DNA of 53,788 bases from an uncultured Acidimicrobiaceae bacterium (GCA_947259095.1 CAMYLA010000019.1:1-53788), one strand, 5' to 3'. Shown: positions 1-8,206, counted from the stretch's first letter. Notes: generated from the sequence alone by a model not told the origin. A program made the numbers and translations.

Positions 1-540
1 CCGCCGCCTGGCCCACCAACGACACCGTCGACATCCGCAGCGTGCCGAACCGGTCCGGCAGCTTGGACCCGACGATCCGCATCACCAGGACCAGTAGGCC
101 GTAGACCAGCAGGACCGGGCCGGCAGATCCGAGGCCGAATTCCTCGACATAGAGTGGCATGAACCCGTTCAGCGCGGTGAAGGTGAACAGCCCACCCATC
201 AGGATCAGCCCCGGGGTCACCGCAGCGCGATAGAGAAACGAGCCGGCGCCCCCCGACCGCGACCCGGCGCCCGACGGTGGCCCCGCTCCGGCAGAACTCG
301 GGCGGCGGCCGGGTCGGTTCGACGCCTGGCCGATCGGCTGGGCCGGCCGGCGATCATCGGCCGGGAGGGCGAGAGCCAGCACTGCGGCCACGGCCAGGGC
401 CAGGCCACCGGCAACGAACGCGGCGGCGAACCCGGCCGCACGCTGGACCACCTCGCCCATCAGCGGGCCGAGAGCCATGCCGCCGTAGATGCCCTGCCAC
501 GGGCCCGGCGGGACCGGCCCCCGTCCGGTTTGGAGGTCCG
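1..540 (-). pseudogene. 5'-truncated MFS transporter remnant, continues past the window start
   Basis: Read on the minus strand, the frame encodes a typical MFS half: QGIYGGMALGPLMGE (helix 5 with the GP motif), FVAGGLALAVAAVLALALP (helix 6), a basic Pro-rich central loop, then FLYRAAVTPGLILMGGLFTF and PLYVEEFGLGSAGPVLLVYG, as in drug or metabolite exporters. The first four helices are missing. Upstream the frame becomes non-MFS sequence, reaches a TGA inside the next gene, and has no good start; the ATG at 478 would begin inside helix 5. The quinone oxidoreductase starts divergently at 589, so there is no room for the missing part. I read this as a gene cut by a rearrangement at about 490-560. 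The rest lies outside the window, so its other end cannot be judged. Confidence 0.6.
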
Positions 541-588
541 GGCCGACACGAGTTTCCCGGTCGAAGATGCAGCGGTCATGATGGGGCG

Positions 589-1614
589 ATGGGCCCCATC
601 CAGACCGTCCGTTGTCATGCGATCGACGACGACATCTCGACCATCACCGTCGATACCGTCGACCTCGAACCACCGGCGCCCGGAGAGGTGCAGGTGACGC
701 TGAAGGCCTGCGCCGTCAACTTCCCCGACATCCTCATGATCCAGGGCAAGTACCAGTTCAAGCCTCCGTTGCCGTTCGCCCCCGGCGGTGAGGCGGCGGG
801 CGACGTTGTGACGGTCGGCGAGGGGGTTGACGATTTCCAGCCTGGCGACAGGGTGATCATCGCCAGCCGGTACGGGGGTTTCGCCGAGGCCATCAATGTG
901 CCGGCCGAGGCGGTGCGGCCCCTGCCCGCTTCGATGAGCTACGCCGCCGGGGCGTCGTTCCAGACCGCCTACCTGACGGCCTGGGTGGCCCTGGTGTGCC
1001 GGGGCCATCTTCAACCGGGGGAGACGCTCCTGGTCCACGGCGCCACCGGCGGGGTCGGGATGGCCGCCGTCGACCTCGGCAAGCATCTGGGGGCGACGGT
1101 GATCGCCACCGGTGGCCGGGACGACAAGCTGGCCGTGGTGGCCGAGCGGGGAGCCGACCACGTCATCAACTACACCATGGACGACGGTGGCCTCGGCGGG
1201 TTCCGGGATGAGGTGAAGGCGCTGACCGATGGTCGGGGGGCCGACGTGGTCTACGATCCGGTCGGCGGCGACGTGTTCGATGAGTCGATGCGGTGCGTGA
1301 ACGTCGACGGCCGGTTGCTCACCATCGGTTTCACCAGTGGGCGCTGGCCGCTGGCGGCGGTGAACCTGATCCTCATCAAACAACTCTCGGTTATCGGGGT
1401 CCGGGCCGGCGAGTACGGCAGGGTGTACCCCGATCGGGGGGTGGAGAACCAGCGGGCGATCTACGAGCTGGCCGCAGATGGGATCGTCAGCCCCTACGTC
1501 TGCCAGGCCTTTCCGCTTCCAGATGCGTTGCACGCCCTCCGCATGCTCGAGTCGAGGAACGTCATCGGCAAGTGTGTGGTGACGATGAACGGCTACGAGT
1601 TCGAAGGATCCTGA
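589..1614 (+). CDS. NADPH:quinone oxidoreductase-like MDR family protein
   Basis: 341 aa, the usual length for quinone-oxidoreductase-type medium-chain dehydrogenases. The N-terminal GroES-like half has VNFPDILMIQGKYQ and FAPGGEAAGDV; the Rossmann half has HGATGGVGMAAVDLGKHLGA and then ADVVYDPVGGDVF, the normal order. No cysteine cluster for structural zinc is seen, consistent with the zinc-free QOR branch that reduces quinones or enones with NADPH in the cytoplasm. The ATG at 589 gives the usual short N-terminus; a longer frame upstream reads through low-complexity sequence overlapping the MFS remnant and is not convincing. The gene converges on the selenoprotein-like gene, with a stem-loop joining both stop codons. 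The substrate is unknown. Confidence 0.85.
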   Translation: MGPIQTVRCHAIDDDISTITVDTVDLEPPAPGEVQVTLKACAVNFPDILMIQGKYQFKPPLPFAPGGEAAGDVVTVGEGVDDFQPGDRVIIASRYGGFAEAINVPAEAVRPLPASMSYAAGASFQTAYLTAWVALVCRGHLQPGETLLVHGATGGVGMAAVDLGKHLGATVIATGGRDDKLAVVAERGADHVINYTMDDGGLGGFRDEVKALTDGRGADVVYDPVGGDVFDESMRCVNVDGRLLTIGFTSGRWPLAAVNLILIKQLSVIGVRAGEYGRVYPDRGVENQRAIYELAADGIVSPYVCQAFPLPDALHALRMLESRNVIGKCVVTMNGYEFEGS

Positions 1615-1633
1615 TCGGACCTCGGCCGATCAG
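1611..1633. terminator. Stem-loop joining two convergent stop codons
   Basis: CTGATCGG (1611-1618) and CCGATCAG (1626-1633) form a perfect 8-bp stem with the 7-nt loop ACCTCGG. It contains the TGA of the oxidoreductase and the TGA of the minus-strand Ldi-like gene. There is no T-tract, so an intrinsic bidirectional terminator is plausible but unproven. Confidence 0.5.
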
Positions 1634-3186
1634 TAGCTCCCAGGGGTGAATTCGAGATCCCCGGCCACCAGCGGCACCCGAACCAGCACCGAATCCGGTC
1701 TTACGTCCATGGTCGCCCCGTCGATGCCGGTGAGATACCACAGCCTCGGTTCGACGTTTGCGATGCGGAACGTCGTCCACCTCGCCGGGTCCTCCACCAA
1801 GGGGGCCAGGGTGAGGTGCAGCGCCCCCTTCCGCCATTCGGCCGTGGTGAGGGCCACGGTCGGGAAGTCGACGTCGACCACCTGAGGGCAGGGCTCCAGC
1901 GGTGCGGCAGACAACCGCTCCCACAGGCCGGGCCCGGCCGCCTCGGCTGCGGCCAGGAATGCGTTGAACTGACCGCGGGGGTGTGCCTCGTCGAGCCCCA
2001 TGCCCCAGGTGAACTCGCCGGTCCCACGATCCCAGGTCGGCTGGTAGGAGGCTTCGATGGCGGCCGCCAGCCGCTGGTCCAGCTCGTCCAATTCCCACTC
2101 CCTGGCCAGGATCAGGGCCGATGGATAGCCCCGGCCCGCCCGCAGCGGCAGCGGGGGATCGGCGTCGAGGCCCAGCGACCGGCAGGCGGCATCGAACAGC
2201 CGACGGGCGTCGTCGGCGACCTGGGGTGCGGCGTAGTACGAAGTGGTGATGGCCGAGGACACCGGGAGCCGGTGGTGAACGTCGAGCTGCGGGTCGTAGT
2301 ACAGGGTGGTGGTCTCTGGGCCGGACTCACCGGCCAGATCGAGGTAGTGGTTGCGGGCGTAGCGCCACCACGGCTCGAAGGCCTGGCGGTGGTGGTCGGT
2401 GCCGTGTCGGTTGTCGTGCAGCCTCAGACCGAGGCCCGCTCCGGCCAGTCAAAACGGCCAGATCTTCGTGTTCTCTCAATGACAGCCGATGGGGGCGGCA
2501 AGCCACTGCCGGCGGAGATGTTCTGCGATCTCCGAGTGGGTCCAGGTGAAGGAGTTGTCACCGTCGCGGATCATGTCGAACGGCCGATTCCATCGGTCGT
2601 CGGGATCGATCATCGACCGGATACCCAACAGCACCAGGAAGAACCCTTTGTAGAAGAGCATCCCGTCGGCGGCGATGGGATCCATCTGGACCCCCCACGG
2701 CTCGATCCCGTTTGCCGTCCAGCCGGGGACGTCGTAGTCGCCCCACAGCTCCTCCGGTATCAACAGACGATACCGGTCGGGGTAGTCGCCCCGATCGGGG
2801 TCGTTGCCGAATTGGGTGAGCCAGTCGGCGGCCGACCACCAGCCGGTATGGCGCTCGATCAGCTGGTCGAGGATGGCGACGTAGCGTTCGGTCCAGGCCG
2901 GGGTCCGGTGGGCCATCAGCCCGAGGGCATAGGAGGAGTCGACGAGGTCGAAGCGATGCCAGCTGGCCATCGGCGGGTCGGAGCGGTCGTCCCAGTGAGG
3001 GTGGGGTCGCCCATCACGATTCCAGTTGTCAGCCGTGTTGGCTTTGCGATCGAGGTAGCGAAGCCAACCGAGTGACCGATCCGACAGGTGCACGGGTCGA
3101 ACCATAGCCTGCGCCACCGGCCCGCTCACACCGGGCGGTCGCCCACCCGTTGCCGCAGGCGGCTGCGCTTCGGGGCCGACCGTCAC
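1630..3186 (-). CDS. Predicted double-selenocysteine linalool dehydratase/isomerase (Ldi)-superfamily protein
   Basis: A single frame runs from GTG 3186 to TGA 1632-1630 (about 518 aa), with in-frame TGA codons at 2478-2476 and 2451-2449 (residues 237 and 246). Both sides are coherent Ldi-like sequence. Before the codons: SSYALGLMAHRTP, WWSAADWLTQFG, ADGMLFYKGFF. Across them: GCH-U-ENTKIWPF-U-LAGAGL, then HDNRHGTDHH. After them: FEPWWRYARNHYL, EFTWGMGLDEAHPRGQ. From memory, Castellaniella Ldi has C171-EPDNYFVQ-C180 followed by HGTD, and both cysteines are catalytic; the TGA codons fall on exactly those two positions. A SECIS-like hairpin follows the second TGA. Ldi's catalytic His129 (KGH) appears as Phe here (KGF), so the substrate or reaction may differ. 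No signal peptide is evident, unlike Castellaniella Ldi. GTG 3186 overlaps the CoA-transferase stop (GTGA); ATG 3105 is the alternative start. TGA is the ordinary stop of neighbouring genes, so recoding must be local. A conventional annotation would split this into two genes (3186-2476 and 2262-1630). Confidence 0.85.
2421..2451 (-). promoter_or_regulatory. Candidate bacterial SECIS element for the second UGA
   Basis: Immediately 3' of TGA 2451-2449, stem GCCTC (2435-2431), loop GGTCT (2430-2426) and stem GAGGC (2425-2421) form a perfect hairpin, extendable by a G-T pair and further pairs with a bulge. The loop lies at +19 to +23 after the UGA. In E. coli fdhF, from memory, GGUCU is the SelB-binding loop at the same +19 to +23 spacing. 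It lies inside the coding region, as bacterial SECIS elements do. Confidence 0.8.
2440..2462 (-). promoter_or_regulatory. Possible second SECIS-like hairpin for the first UGA
   Basis: From +14 to +36 after TGA 2478-2476, TCTGGCC can pair with GGCCGGA (one G-T pair), leaving a 9-nt loop GTTTTGACT. The loop starts with G about 21 nt after the UGA, which fits published rules for bacterial SECIS elements (loop G, 16-37 nt spacing). It lacks the canonical GGT. The second UGA lies in its loop, and its 3' arm lies between that UGA and the better SECIS. Weaker than the downstream hairpin. Confidence 0.4.
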
Positions 3187-5324
3187 CGAGTCGAATCGGC
3201 CGCGCTCTCGGCCGCCGTCTCGGGCCGGATCTCCCCTGCGATCTCGGCGCTGATCTCATCGCTGTGAGCGCCGAGATCGGGGGCCGGTCCCGGGTGGGGG
3301 CCGGCGCCGCCCACCAGCTGGCCGAACACCAGCAGTGGTCCGAACCGGGTGGAATCCTGGTGGGTCGACAGGCCGTTGGCTGCGGCCAGGGGGGAAGCGG
3401 TCAGGCCGTGGGTCTCGACGTCGGTCGACAGTTTGCCGTCGCGCCAAAGCAACCTCCCCCCGGTCTCCTCCCAGGTGTTGTCGGCCGATCCCGGGTGGTC
3501 GAAGCCACCGAGCTCGGCTTGCGGCCGGCCGTGGTGGCGGGTGTACTCCGCGGCCTGGGCGGCCATGGTGCTCTGGGCCAGCGAGGTGAGCACGTGCTGG
3601 CCGCCGCCGCCACCCTGCTCGCTCGGGCGTCCCCGTTGCCACCAGCCGGCCACCACGCCGAACGCACCGATCAGCGGGGTCATCACGTCGTGCACCGGCA
3701 CGGTGAGGAACACCGGCTCGAACCCCTCACCGCCTTCGCCGAGACCGCCCTGGGCCGCCATGAGACCGCCAATGGCCTGGACCAGGGGATCGAAAGCCGG
3801 TCGTTCGGCCATCGATTCATCGAGGCCGTACCCCGGCGAGGAGAGGAACACCAGGTCGGGGTTGACGGCCTGGAGGGTCGGGCGGTCGCAGCCGAGGCGT
3901 TCGCTGACCCCCGGTCGGAAGTTCTCGACCACCGCGTCGGCGGTGGCCACCAGGCGGTGGAGGGCGAGCCGACCTTCCTCGGTCTGCAGGTCGAGGATGG
4001 TGCTCCGCTTCGCCTGGTTCCAGGACTGGAACATCGGGCCGATGGCCCGAAACGGATCGCCGGTCGGCGGTTCGACCTTGATCACGTCGGCACCCAGCAT
4101 GCCGAGATGGCGGCTGACCACCGGTCCCGCGATGAACGAAGCCAGGTCGATGACCCGCAGGCCGGCCAGGGGCCGCTCCGCAGACGCCGATTCGCCGGTG
4201 CCGGACCCGCTCGGGTTCCGGGGCGGCGGCGGTGCCTCATCGACCGCCCGCGACCACTCGGCCAGCACCTCGTCGGTGTGTTGCCCGAGCAGGGGAGCGG
4301 GGCGGACCACGGCCCCCGGGGCGGCGGCCACGGTGACGGGAAGACCCATCATCGCAACCTCGCCCAACGCCGGGTGTTCCACCGTCACGTCCATGTTGTT
4401 GGCCGCAACCACCGAGGTCCGGAGGAACTCGTCCCTGGTCAGCACCGGTTGGGCCGGAACATCGGCCTCGGCCAGCAATTCCAACCACTCGTGGCGGGGG
4501 CGGGTGGCGAACACCTCGTCGAGAATGGGGGTGATCCGTTCGATCGCCTCGTCCAACAGCAAACCCCACGGCGGGTTGGCGAGCTGCGGGTCGTCGATCA
4601 GTTCCGGGTGGCCGATCACGTCAAGCATCCGGGTGTAGAACCGCTGGGTGCCACAGGCCAGGAAGAACCACTTGCCGTCGCCGGCTTCGATCAGCCGGTA
4701 GCAGGCCACTCGGCCCTTTGAGCCCAGCGCCGAGGCGACGGCTCTCGGCTCGTCATCACCGTCGAGTCTGAACTCACCGAGCTGCATTGCCGCCGCACCG
4801 GCGACCTGTGACACCTCGTAGGTGGGCGCAACCCCCCGCTCCCGGCGGACAAGCAAGCCGGTGGCAGCGGCCAATGCGGCGAGGACCCCCGTGCCGTATG
4901 CGGCAACCGGGACCACAACGTCGACCGGTACCTCCCCGTAGGATTGCTGATTCCAGGCGATCCCGGTGGCAGCATGGAGCAGGGTTCGGCTGACCGGATC
5001 GTGCACCTTCGGGCCGTGCTCGCCCCACGGCGGCATGGTGATGATCACCGCCGCCGGGTTGAGGCCGCGGATGTCTGCGGCCCGCCCCGGTTGATCGACG
5101 AAGACGACATCGGCGGCGGGGATCAACCGCTGAGGATCGGCGACCACCGAACGCTTGTTGCGATTCACGGTCTGGAAGCCCGGATCGGCTCGGTAAGGGT
5201 CGCCGGCGGCCGCTTCGATCTTGACCACGTCGGCCCCCTGGTCGGCCAGGAACATGGCGGCATACGGGGCGGCGATGCCGGTGCCGAGATCGAGAACCCG
5301 GATCCCCTCGAACGGACCGCTCAA
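3183..5324 (-). CDS. Two-domain family III (CaiB/BaiF) CoA-transferase
   Basis: 713 aa, about twice a normal CaiB/BaiF subunit (about 400 aa). Domain 1 starts GIRVLDLGTGIAAPYAAMFLADQGADVVKIE; domain 2, near residue 385, restarts with LAGLRVIDLASFIAGPVVSRHLGMLGADVIKVE and contains VENFRPGVSERLG and AFDPLVQAIGGLM. The C-terminal 70 residues are Gly/Ala-rich and divergent. Family members move CoA from a donor thioester to a carboxylic acid; the fusion supplies both halves of the interlocked dimer. Asp in VPVHDVMTP (domain 2) is in the region of the catalytic Asp, while domain 1 is less clear. The start is TTG 5324 with GGAGGGA upstream. Its stop overlaps the GTG start of the Ldi-like selenoprotein, so the two are probably translationally coupled and act in one pathway. 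Confidence 0.85.
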   Translation of the reverse strand: MSGPFEGIRVLDLGTGIAAPYAAMFLADQGADVVKIEAAAGDPYRADPGFQTVNRNKRSVVADPQRLIPAADVVFVDQPGRAADIRGLNPAAVIITMPPWGEHGPKVHDPVSRTLLHAATGIAWNQQSYGEVPVDVVVPVAAYGTGVLAALAAATGLLVRRERGVAPTYEVSQVAGAAAMQLGEFRLDGDDEPRAVASALGSKGRVACYRLIEAGDGKWFFLACGTQRFYTRMLDVIGHPELIDDPQLANPPWGLLLDEAIERITPILDEVFATRPRHEWLELLAEADVPAQPVLTRDEFLRTSVVAANNMDVTVEHPALGEVAMMGLPVTVAAAPGAVVRPAPLLGQHTDEVLAEWSRAVDEAPPPPRNPSGSGTGESASAERPLAGLRVIDLASFIAGPVVSRHLGMLGADVIKVEPPTGDPFRAIGPMFQSWNQAKRSTILDLQTEEGRLALHRLVATADAVVENFRPGVSERLGCDRPTLQAVNPDLVFLSSPGYGLDESMAERPAFDPLVQAIGGLMAAQGGLGEGGEGFEPVFLTVPVHDVMTPLIGAFGVVAGWWQRGRPSEQGGGGGQHVLTSLAQSTMAAQAAEYTRHHGRPQAELGGFDHPGSADNTWEETGGRLLWRDGKLSTDVETHGLTASPLAAANGLSTHQDSTRFGPLLVFGQLVGGAGPHPGPAPDLGAHSDEISAEIAGEIRPETAAESAADSTR

Positions 5325-5499
5325 CGCCGATCCCTCCGCCGAGCCCGGCGGCGCCGCCGGTCGGTCATTGGGTCGAGGCCGATACCGGCGACAGTGATCT
5401 CACCCATCGGGCCGAGCGTACATCGCAGTGCAGGTGGCGGTCGATTGCCGGGGTTCCCGGCGCAGTGGATCGGCCGCCGTTCGACGGTGCCACCGGCCG

Positions 5500-6726
5500 T
5501 CAGCCGAGCATCTGGAGTGCGGTTCGGAGGTAGAGGTGGGTGGCCACGCTGAGTTGGCCGATGTCCAGCCACTCGTCGGTGGTGTGGGCCTGGGCCAGCG
5601 AACCTGGCCCCCAGATGATCGCCGACCCGCCGAGGTTGGGGGCATCGGTCGCACCGGTGAACGCCACCGGCTCGGCCGAGAGCACGACGCCTGGTTTCGG
5701 GGTGGCAGGTCCTGCCGCCAGTGGTTCTCGGGCGGCGACTGCGGCGAAGGCCTCGCCTGCGGCGGTGACGATCGGTGCGCCGCGATCGGTGTCCAGCGGG
5801 GCGGCGTCGATGATGGTCGGGCCGAGGCGCCAACGGAACTCCGGCCGCCCCTCGGCCAACGAGGCGATCCGCTGCCGGATCTCCTCCGCCACCAGCGTCG
5901 CGTCCTCGCCCGGGAGGAGCCGGCGGTCGACCTGCAACTGGCAATGGTCGGGGACGATGGACGGAACCCGACCACCTTCGATCACCCCGGGGCTGACCGT
6001 GGCCACCCCGCACAGCCCGTGCCCCGGGCCGTCGGCCAGCTCGATCCGGTACGCCCGCAGCATCTCGACGATCTCCATCATGTGCTCGATGGCGTTCACC
6101 CCCCGATCGGCGATGCTGGAGTGCACCGCACGACCGAAGGTCTGGATGGAGAAGGCGAACTGGCCCTTGTGACCGGAGCAGATCCGAAGCTCCGTCGGTT
6201 CCCCAACGATCACGTGGTCGGCGATCGGACCGGCCGCACCAAGGGCTCGGGACCCGATCATGGCATGCTCCTCATCGGCGGTACCGACGATCATCAGCCG
6301 TCCCCGGAGCCGATCACGGCTGGAGGCCAACACCTCGGCCACCTCGATGAACGCGGCCAGCGCCCCCTTCATGTCGCAGGCCCCCCGACCATGGATCCTT
6401 CCCCGCTCCACCACGGCCCGGAACGGGCGGTCGTAGCCGTCGACCCCGACGGTGTCGGTGTGTCCGGCCAGCGCCAACACCGGACCGTCGCCACCCGGGC
6501 CGAGGCCGACCACATTGGCACGGCCCGGCTCCGGCTCGGTGATCGCCGGCTCGAAACCCAGACGATCGAGGTGGTCGGCCAGCCACCGAGCAACGGCTTG
6601 CTCACCGGTGGTGTCGTTGCCGTGGGTTCCGAACGGGTTCACACTGGGAATGCCGATCAGCTCAACGGTTCGGTCGACCAGACGGTCGGGATCGATCAGC
6701 CGATGGAGGTCTTCGGGGGTCCTCAT
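5500..6726 (-). CDS. M20 family metallopeptidase (ArgE/DapE-type deacylase)
   Basis: 408 aa, normal for the ArgE/DapE/CPG2 family of two-zinc amidohydrolases. Metal ligands and catalytic residues appear in order: GHTDTV, GRGACDMKGALAA (bridging Asp), TADEEHA (catalytic Glu pair), GEPTE, the lid-domain AVHSS, and near the C-terminus QAHTTDEW (last His). It would hydrolyse an N-acyl amino acid or similar amide in the cytoplasm; the substrate cannot be read from sequence. ATG 6726 is preceded by TACCCT at 8 nt, suggesting a leaderless message. It lies 175 nt upstream of the CoA-transferase on the same strand and could start the transcription unit that ends with the selenoprotein. Confidence 0.88.
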   Translation of the reverse strand: MRTPEDLHRLIDPDRLVDRTVELIGIPSVNPFGTHGNDTTGEQAVARWLADHLDRLGFEPAITEPEPGRANVVGLGPGGDGPVLALAGHTDTVGVDGYDRPFRAVVERGRIHGRGACDMKGALAAFIEVAEVLASSRDRLRGRLMIVGTADEEHAMIGSRALGAAGPIADHVIVGEPTELRICSGHKGQFAFSIQTFGRAVHSSIADRGVNAIEHMMEIVEMLRAYRIELADGPGHGLCGVATVSPGVIEGGRVPSIVPDHCQLQVDRRLLPGEDATLVAEEIRQRIASLAEGRPEFRWRLGPTIIDAAPLDTDRGAPIVTAAGEAFAAVAAREPLAAGPATPKPGVVLSAEPVAFTGATDAPNLGGSAIIWGPGSLAQAHTTDEWLDIGQLSVATHLYLRTALQMLG

Positions 6727-6734
6727 CGCAGCGG

Positions 6735-6740
6735 AGGGTA
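6735..6740 (-). promoter_or_regulatory. -10 element for the M20 gene (leaderless type)
   Basis: TACCCT on the minus strand, 8 nt before ATG 6726, with no Shine-Dalgarno sequence between. Matches the TANNNT pattern seen before many genes here. Confidence 0.5.
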
Positions 6741-6808
6741 GACCGGACCGTCCCCGATGTCAGCCACCACTCGAGATGGTGACCGGTCCGGCGGCGGGAC
6801 CGAGGATC

Positions 6809-6949
6809 AGGTGGGCAGTCTTCTGGGACAACCGGGCCGTCCAGCACTTCGCAATCTGGGACCATCACCCGCACATCCGGCGTGGCGAGCGGGTCTCGAT
6901 CTGTGGCACCGAGCCACCGCGGCGGGCGTTCCCCGCCGGCGTAGGCTAG
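6809..6949 (+). pseudogene. C-terminal remnant of a TauD/TfdA-type dioxygenase
   Basis: In the gap between two minus-strand genes the plus strand reads WAVFWDNRAVQHFAIWDHHP then RRGERVSICGTEPP and stops at TAG 6949. This is the C-terminal block of Fe(II)/2-oxoglutarate TauD enzymes (distal His in VQH, 2-oxoglutarate-binding Arg in RRGERV), as in the intact genes at 22.2 and 47.7 kb. The first five sixths of the gene are absent and no start is evident. Confidence 0.7.
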
Positions 6950-8049
6950 CGGTCTACCGGCGGGCGGCGCTGCCGCCGCGGCGATGAGCCGACCCGCAGC
7001 GCCGCTTCCAGCGGGCCGGTTCGGAAACGTAGCTGCCAGATCGTGGCGAAGGCCATGAAGCCGAGGTAGATCGCCAGTGCGGTGACGAACTCCTGAGCCA
7101 GCGGGGTGGTCTCGGGGTGGGGGGTGAAGCGGACCAGCACCGCTTGGAACACGTAGAAGCTCAACGCCAGTTGACCAAGCGCCACCAGTGGCCGGACCGA
7201 TCCGGCCATTCGGGGGGCGACCAGCAGGCAGATACCCAGGACCGCCACCGAGGTGCCGGTGGCGCTGAGCACCCAGGCCGGCATTTCGGAGTGGCCGGTG
7301 GTGTCGAGGAGGCGGGTCCAGGAGAATTCGCTCCCGGCCGGTCTGGTTCCGAATTCGAAGCCCCGTCCTTCGCCAAACCGGTTGGCCAGCCACGCCGTCG
7401 TGACACCGACCACCGTGCCCCCGGCGGCAAGCCAAACCTGGAGCCGGGTCGATCGCAGATCCAATCGTCCCAGGACCATGCCGACCAGGAAGAACGAAGC
7501 CATGGGGAACAGGGGATAGCTGCCGTTGAACAGCAACGACCACAGGGCGGCCGGTGGATTTTCGATCAGGTCGAGCGGGCCCTCGAAACGATCGAGTTGG
7601 GGGCCGACCACCTGGTAGGTCCAGGCGCCGATCACGGTGAACAAAACGGCCAGGGCAACCAGCGTCTTGCGGCCGAGCCGCCGGAACAGGATCGCCAGCA
7701 CGAACAACAGCGCATAGTACTGAAGGATGATGGCGATGAAGGTGGTCACCTCCTGCAGCACCACACCCACCGGGTAGAGGATCGCAGCCCGGATCAGCAA
7801 CGCCCGATCCGGATGGGCCGACCGACTGCTCAGGATGGTCACACCGACCCCGCCGAGCAGGACGAACAGTGGCATGGCTCGGCCGCTGACCCCGGTGGCA
7901 ACGCCGTTCAACAGGCCGGCGGAGCCGTCCGGCCAGGCGTAGTGGGCGATCACCATGCCCAGCATGGCAAACGCCCGGGCCAGATCGATCCCGATGATCC
8001 TCGACGATGCGACCGCCGAGGACATCTCGACCGGATGGGCTACAACCAC
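6946..8049 (-). CDS. Multi-spanning membrane protein, DUF418/DUF1624 acyltransferase-like
   Basis: About 367 aa with eight to ten hydrophobic segments. The N-terminus GIDLARAFAMLGMVIAHY and the following FVLLGGVGVTIL resemble DUF418/heparan-alpha-glucosaminide N-acetyltransferase-like proteins (GxDxxRGxA.LGxxxVH). Near the C-terminus LVALGQLALSFYVFQAVLV matches their conserved GxxxLTxY block. Likely function: transmembrane acyl transfer to an unknown acceptor. I chose GTG 8049 because TACGGT lies 7 nt upstream; GTG 8055 and ATG 8025 are alternatives. The C-terminus is Arg/Pro-rich and overlaps the end of the TauD remnant on the other strand by 4 nt. Confidence 0.7.
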   Translation of the reverse strand: MVVAHPVEMSSAVASSRIIGIDLARAFAMLGMVIAHYAWPDGSAGLLNGVATGVSGRAMPLFVLLGGVGVTILSSRSAHPDRALLIRAAILYPVGVVLQEVTTFIAIILQYYALLFVLAILFRRLGRKTLVALAVLFTVIGAWTYQVVGPQLDRFEGPLDLIENPPAALWSLLFNGSYPLFPMASFFLVGMVLGRLDLRSTRLQVWLAAGGTVVGVTTAWLANRFGEGRGFEFGTRPAGSEFSWTRLLDTTGHSEMPAWVLSATGTSVAVLGICLLVAPRMAGSVRPLVALGQLALSFYVFQAVLVRFTPHPETTPLAQEFVTALAIYLGFMAFATIWQLRFRTGPLEAALRVGSSPRRQRRPPVDR

Positions 8050-8206
8050 ACCCACAACCGTAGCGATGCATCGATAAAGACGAGGTCAAGCCGAGGTCGA
8101 GTCGTCGTCGAGACGAAGACCGGGCGGGAATCGAGTTCGGTGGCCGGCCGAGGCTCGATGCTGCCGACGGCCAGAATCGCCTCGATCCGCCGGTAGAAAG
8201 GTCCCC

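Noticed and set aside
2263..2475. Non-coding gap between two separate short genes
   Set aside because: The frame is continuous across it with Ldi-like sequence (FEPWWRYARNHYL and others); only two TGA codons interrupt it, so it is coding.
2449..2478. Ldi-like gene as a simple pseudogene with two nonsense codons, or a genome-wide TGA reassignment
   Set aside because: Both TGAs sit on the catalytic Cys columns, a SECIS loop follows, and no frameshift or other stop occurs in about 518 codons. TGA ends many neighbouring genes, so it is not generally reassigned.
1816..3075. 419-codon plus-strand open frame opposite the Sec-Ldi gene
   Set aside because: Its translation has no recognisable domain and mirrors the GC-rich codon pattern of the minus-strand gene; the minus strand shows real family motifs.
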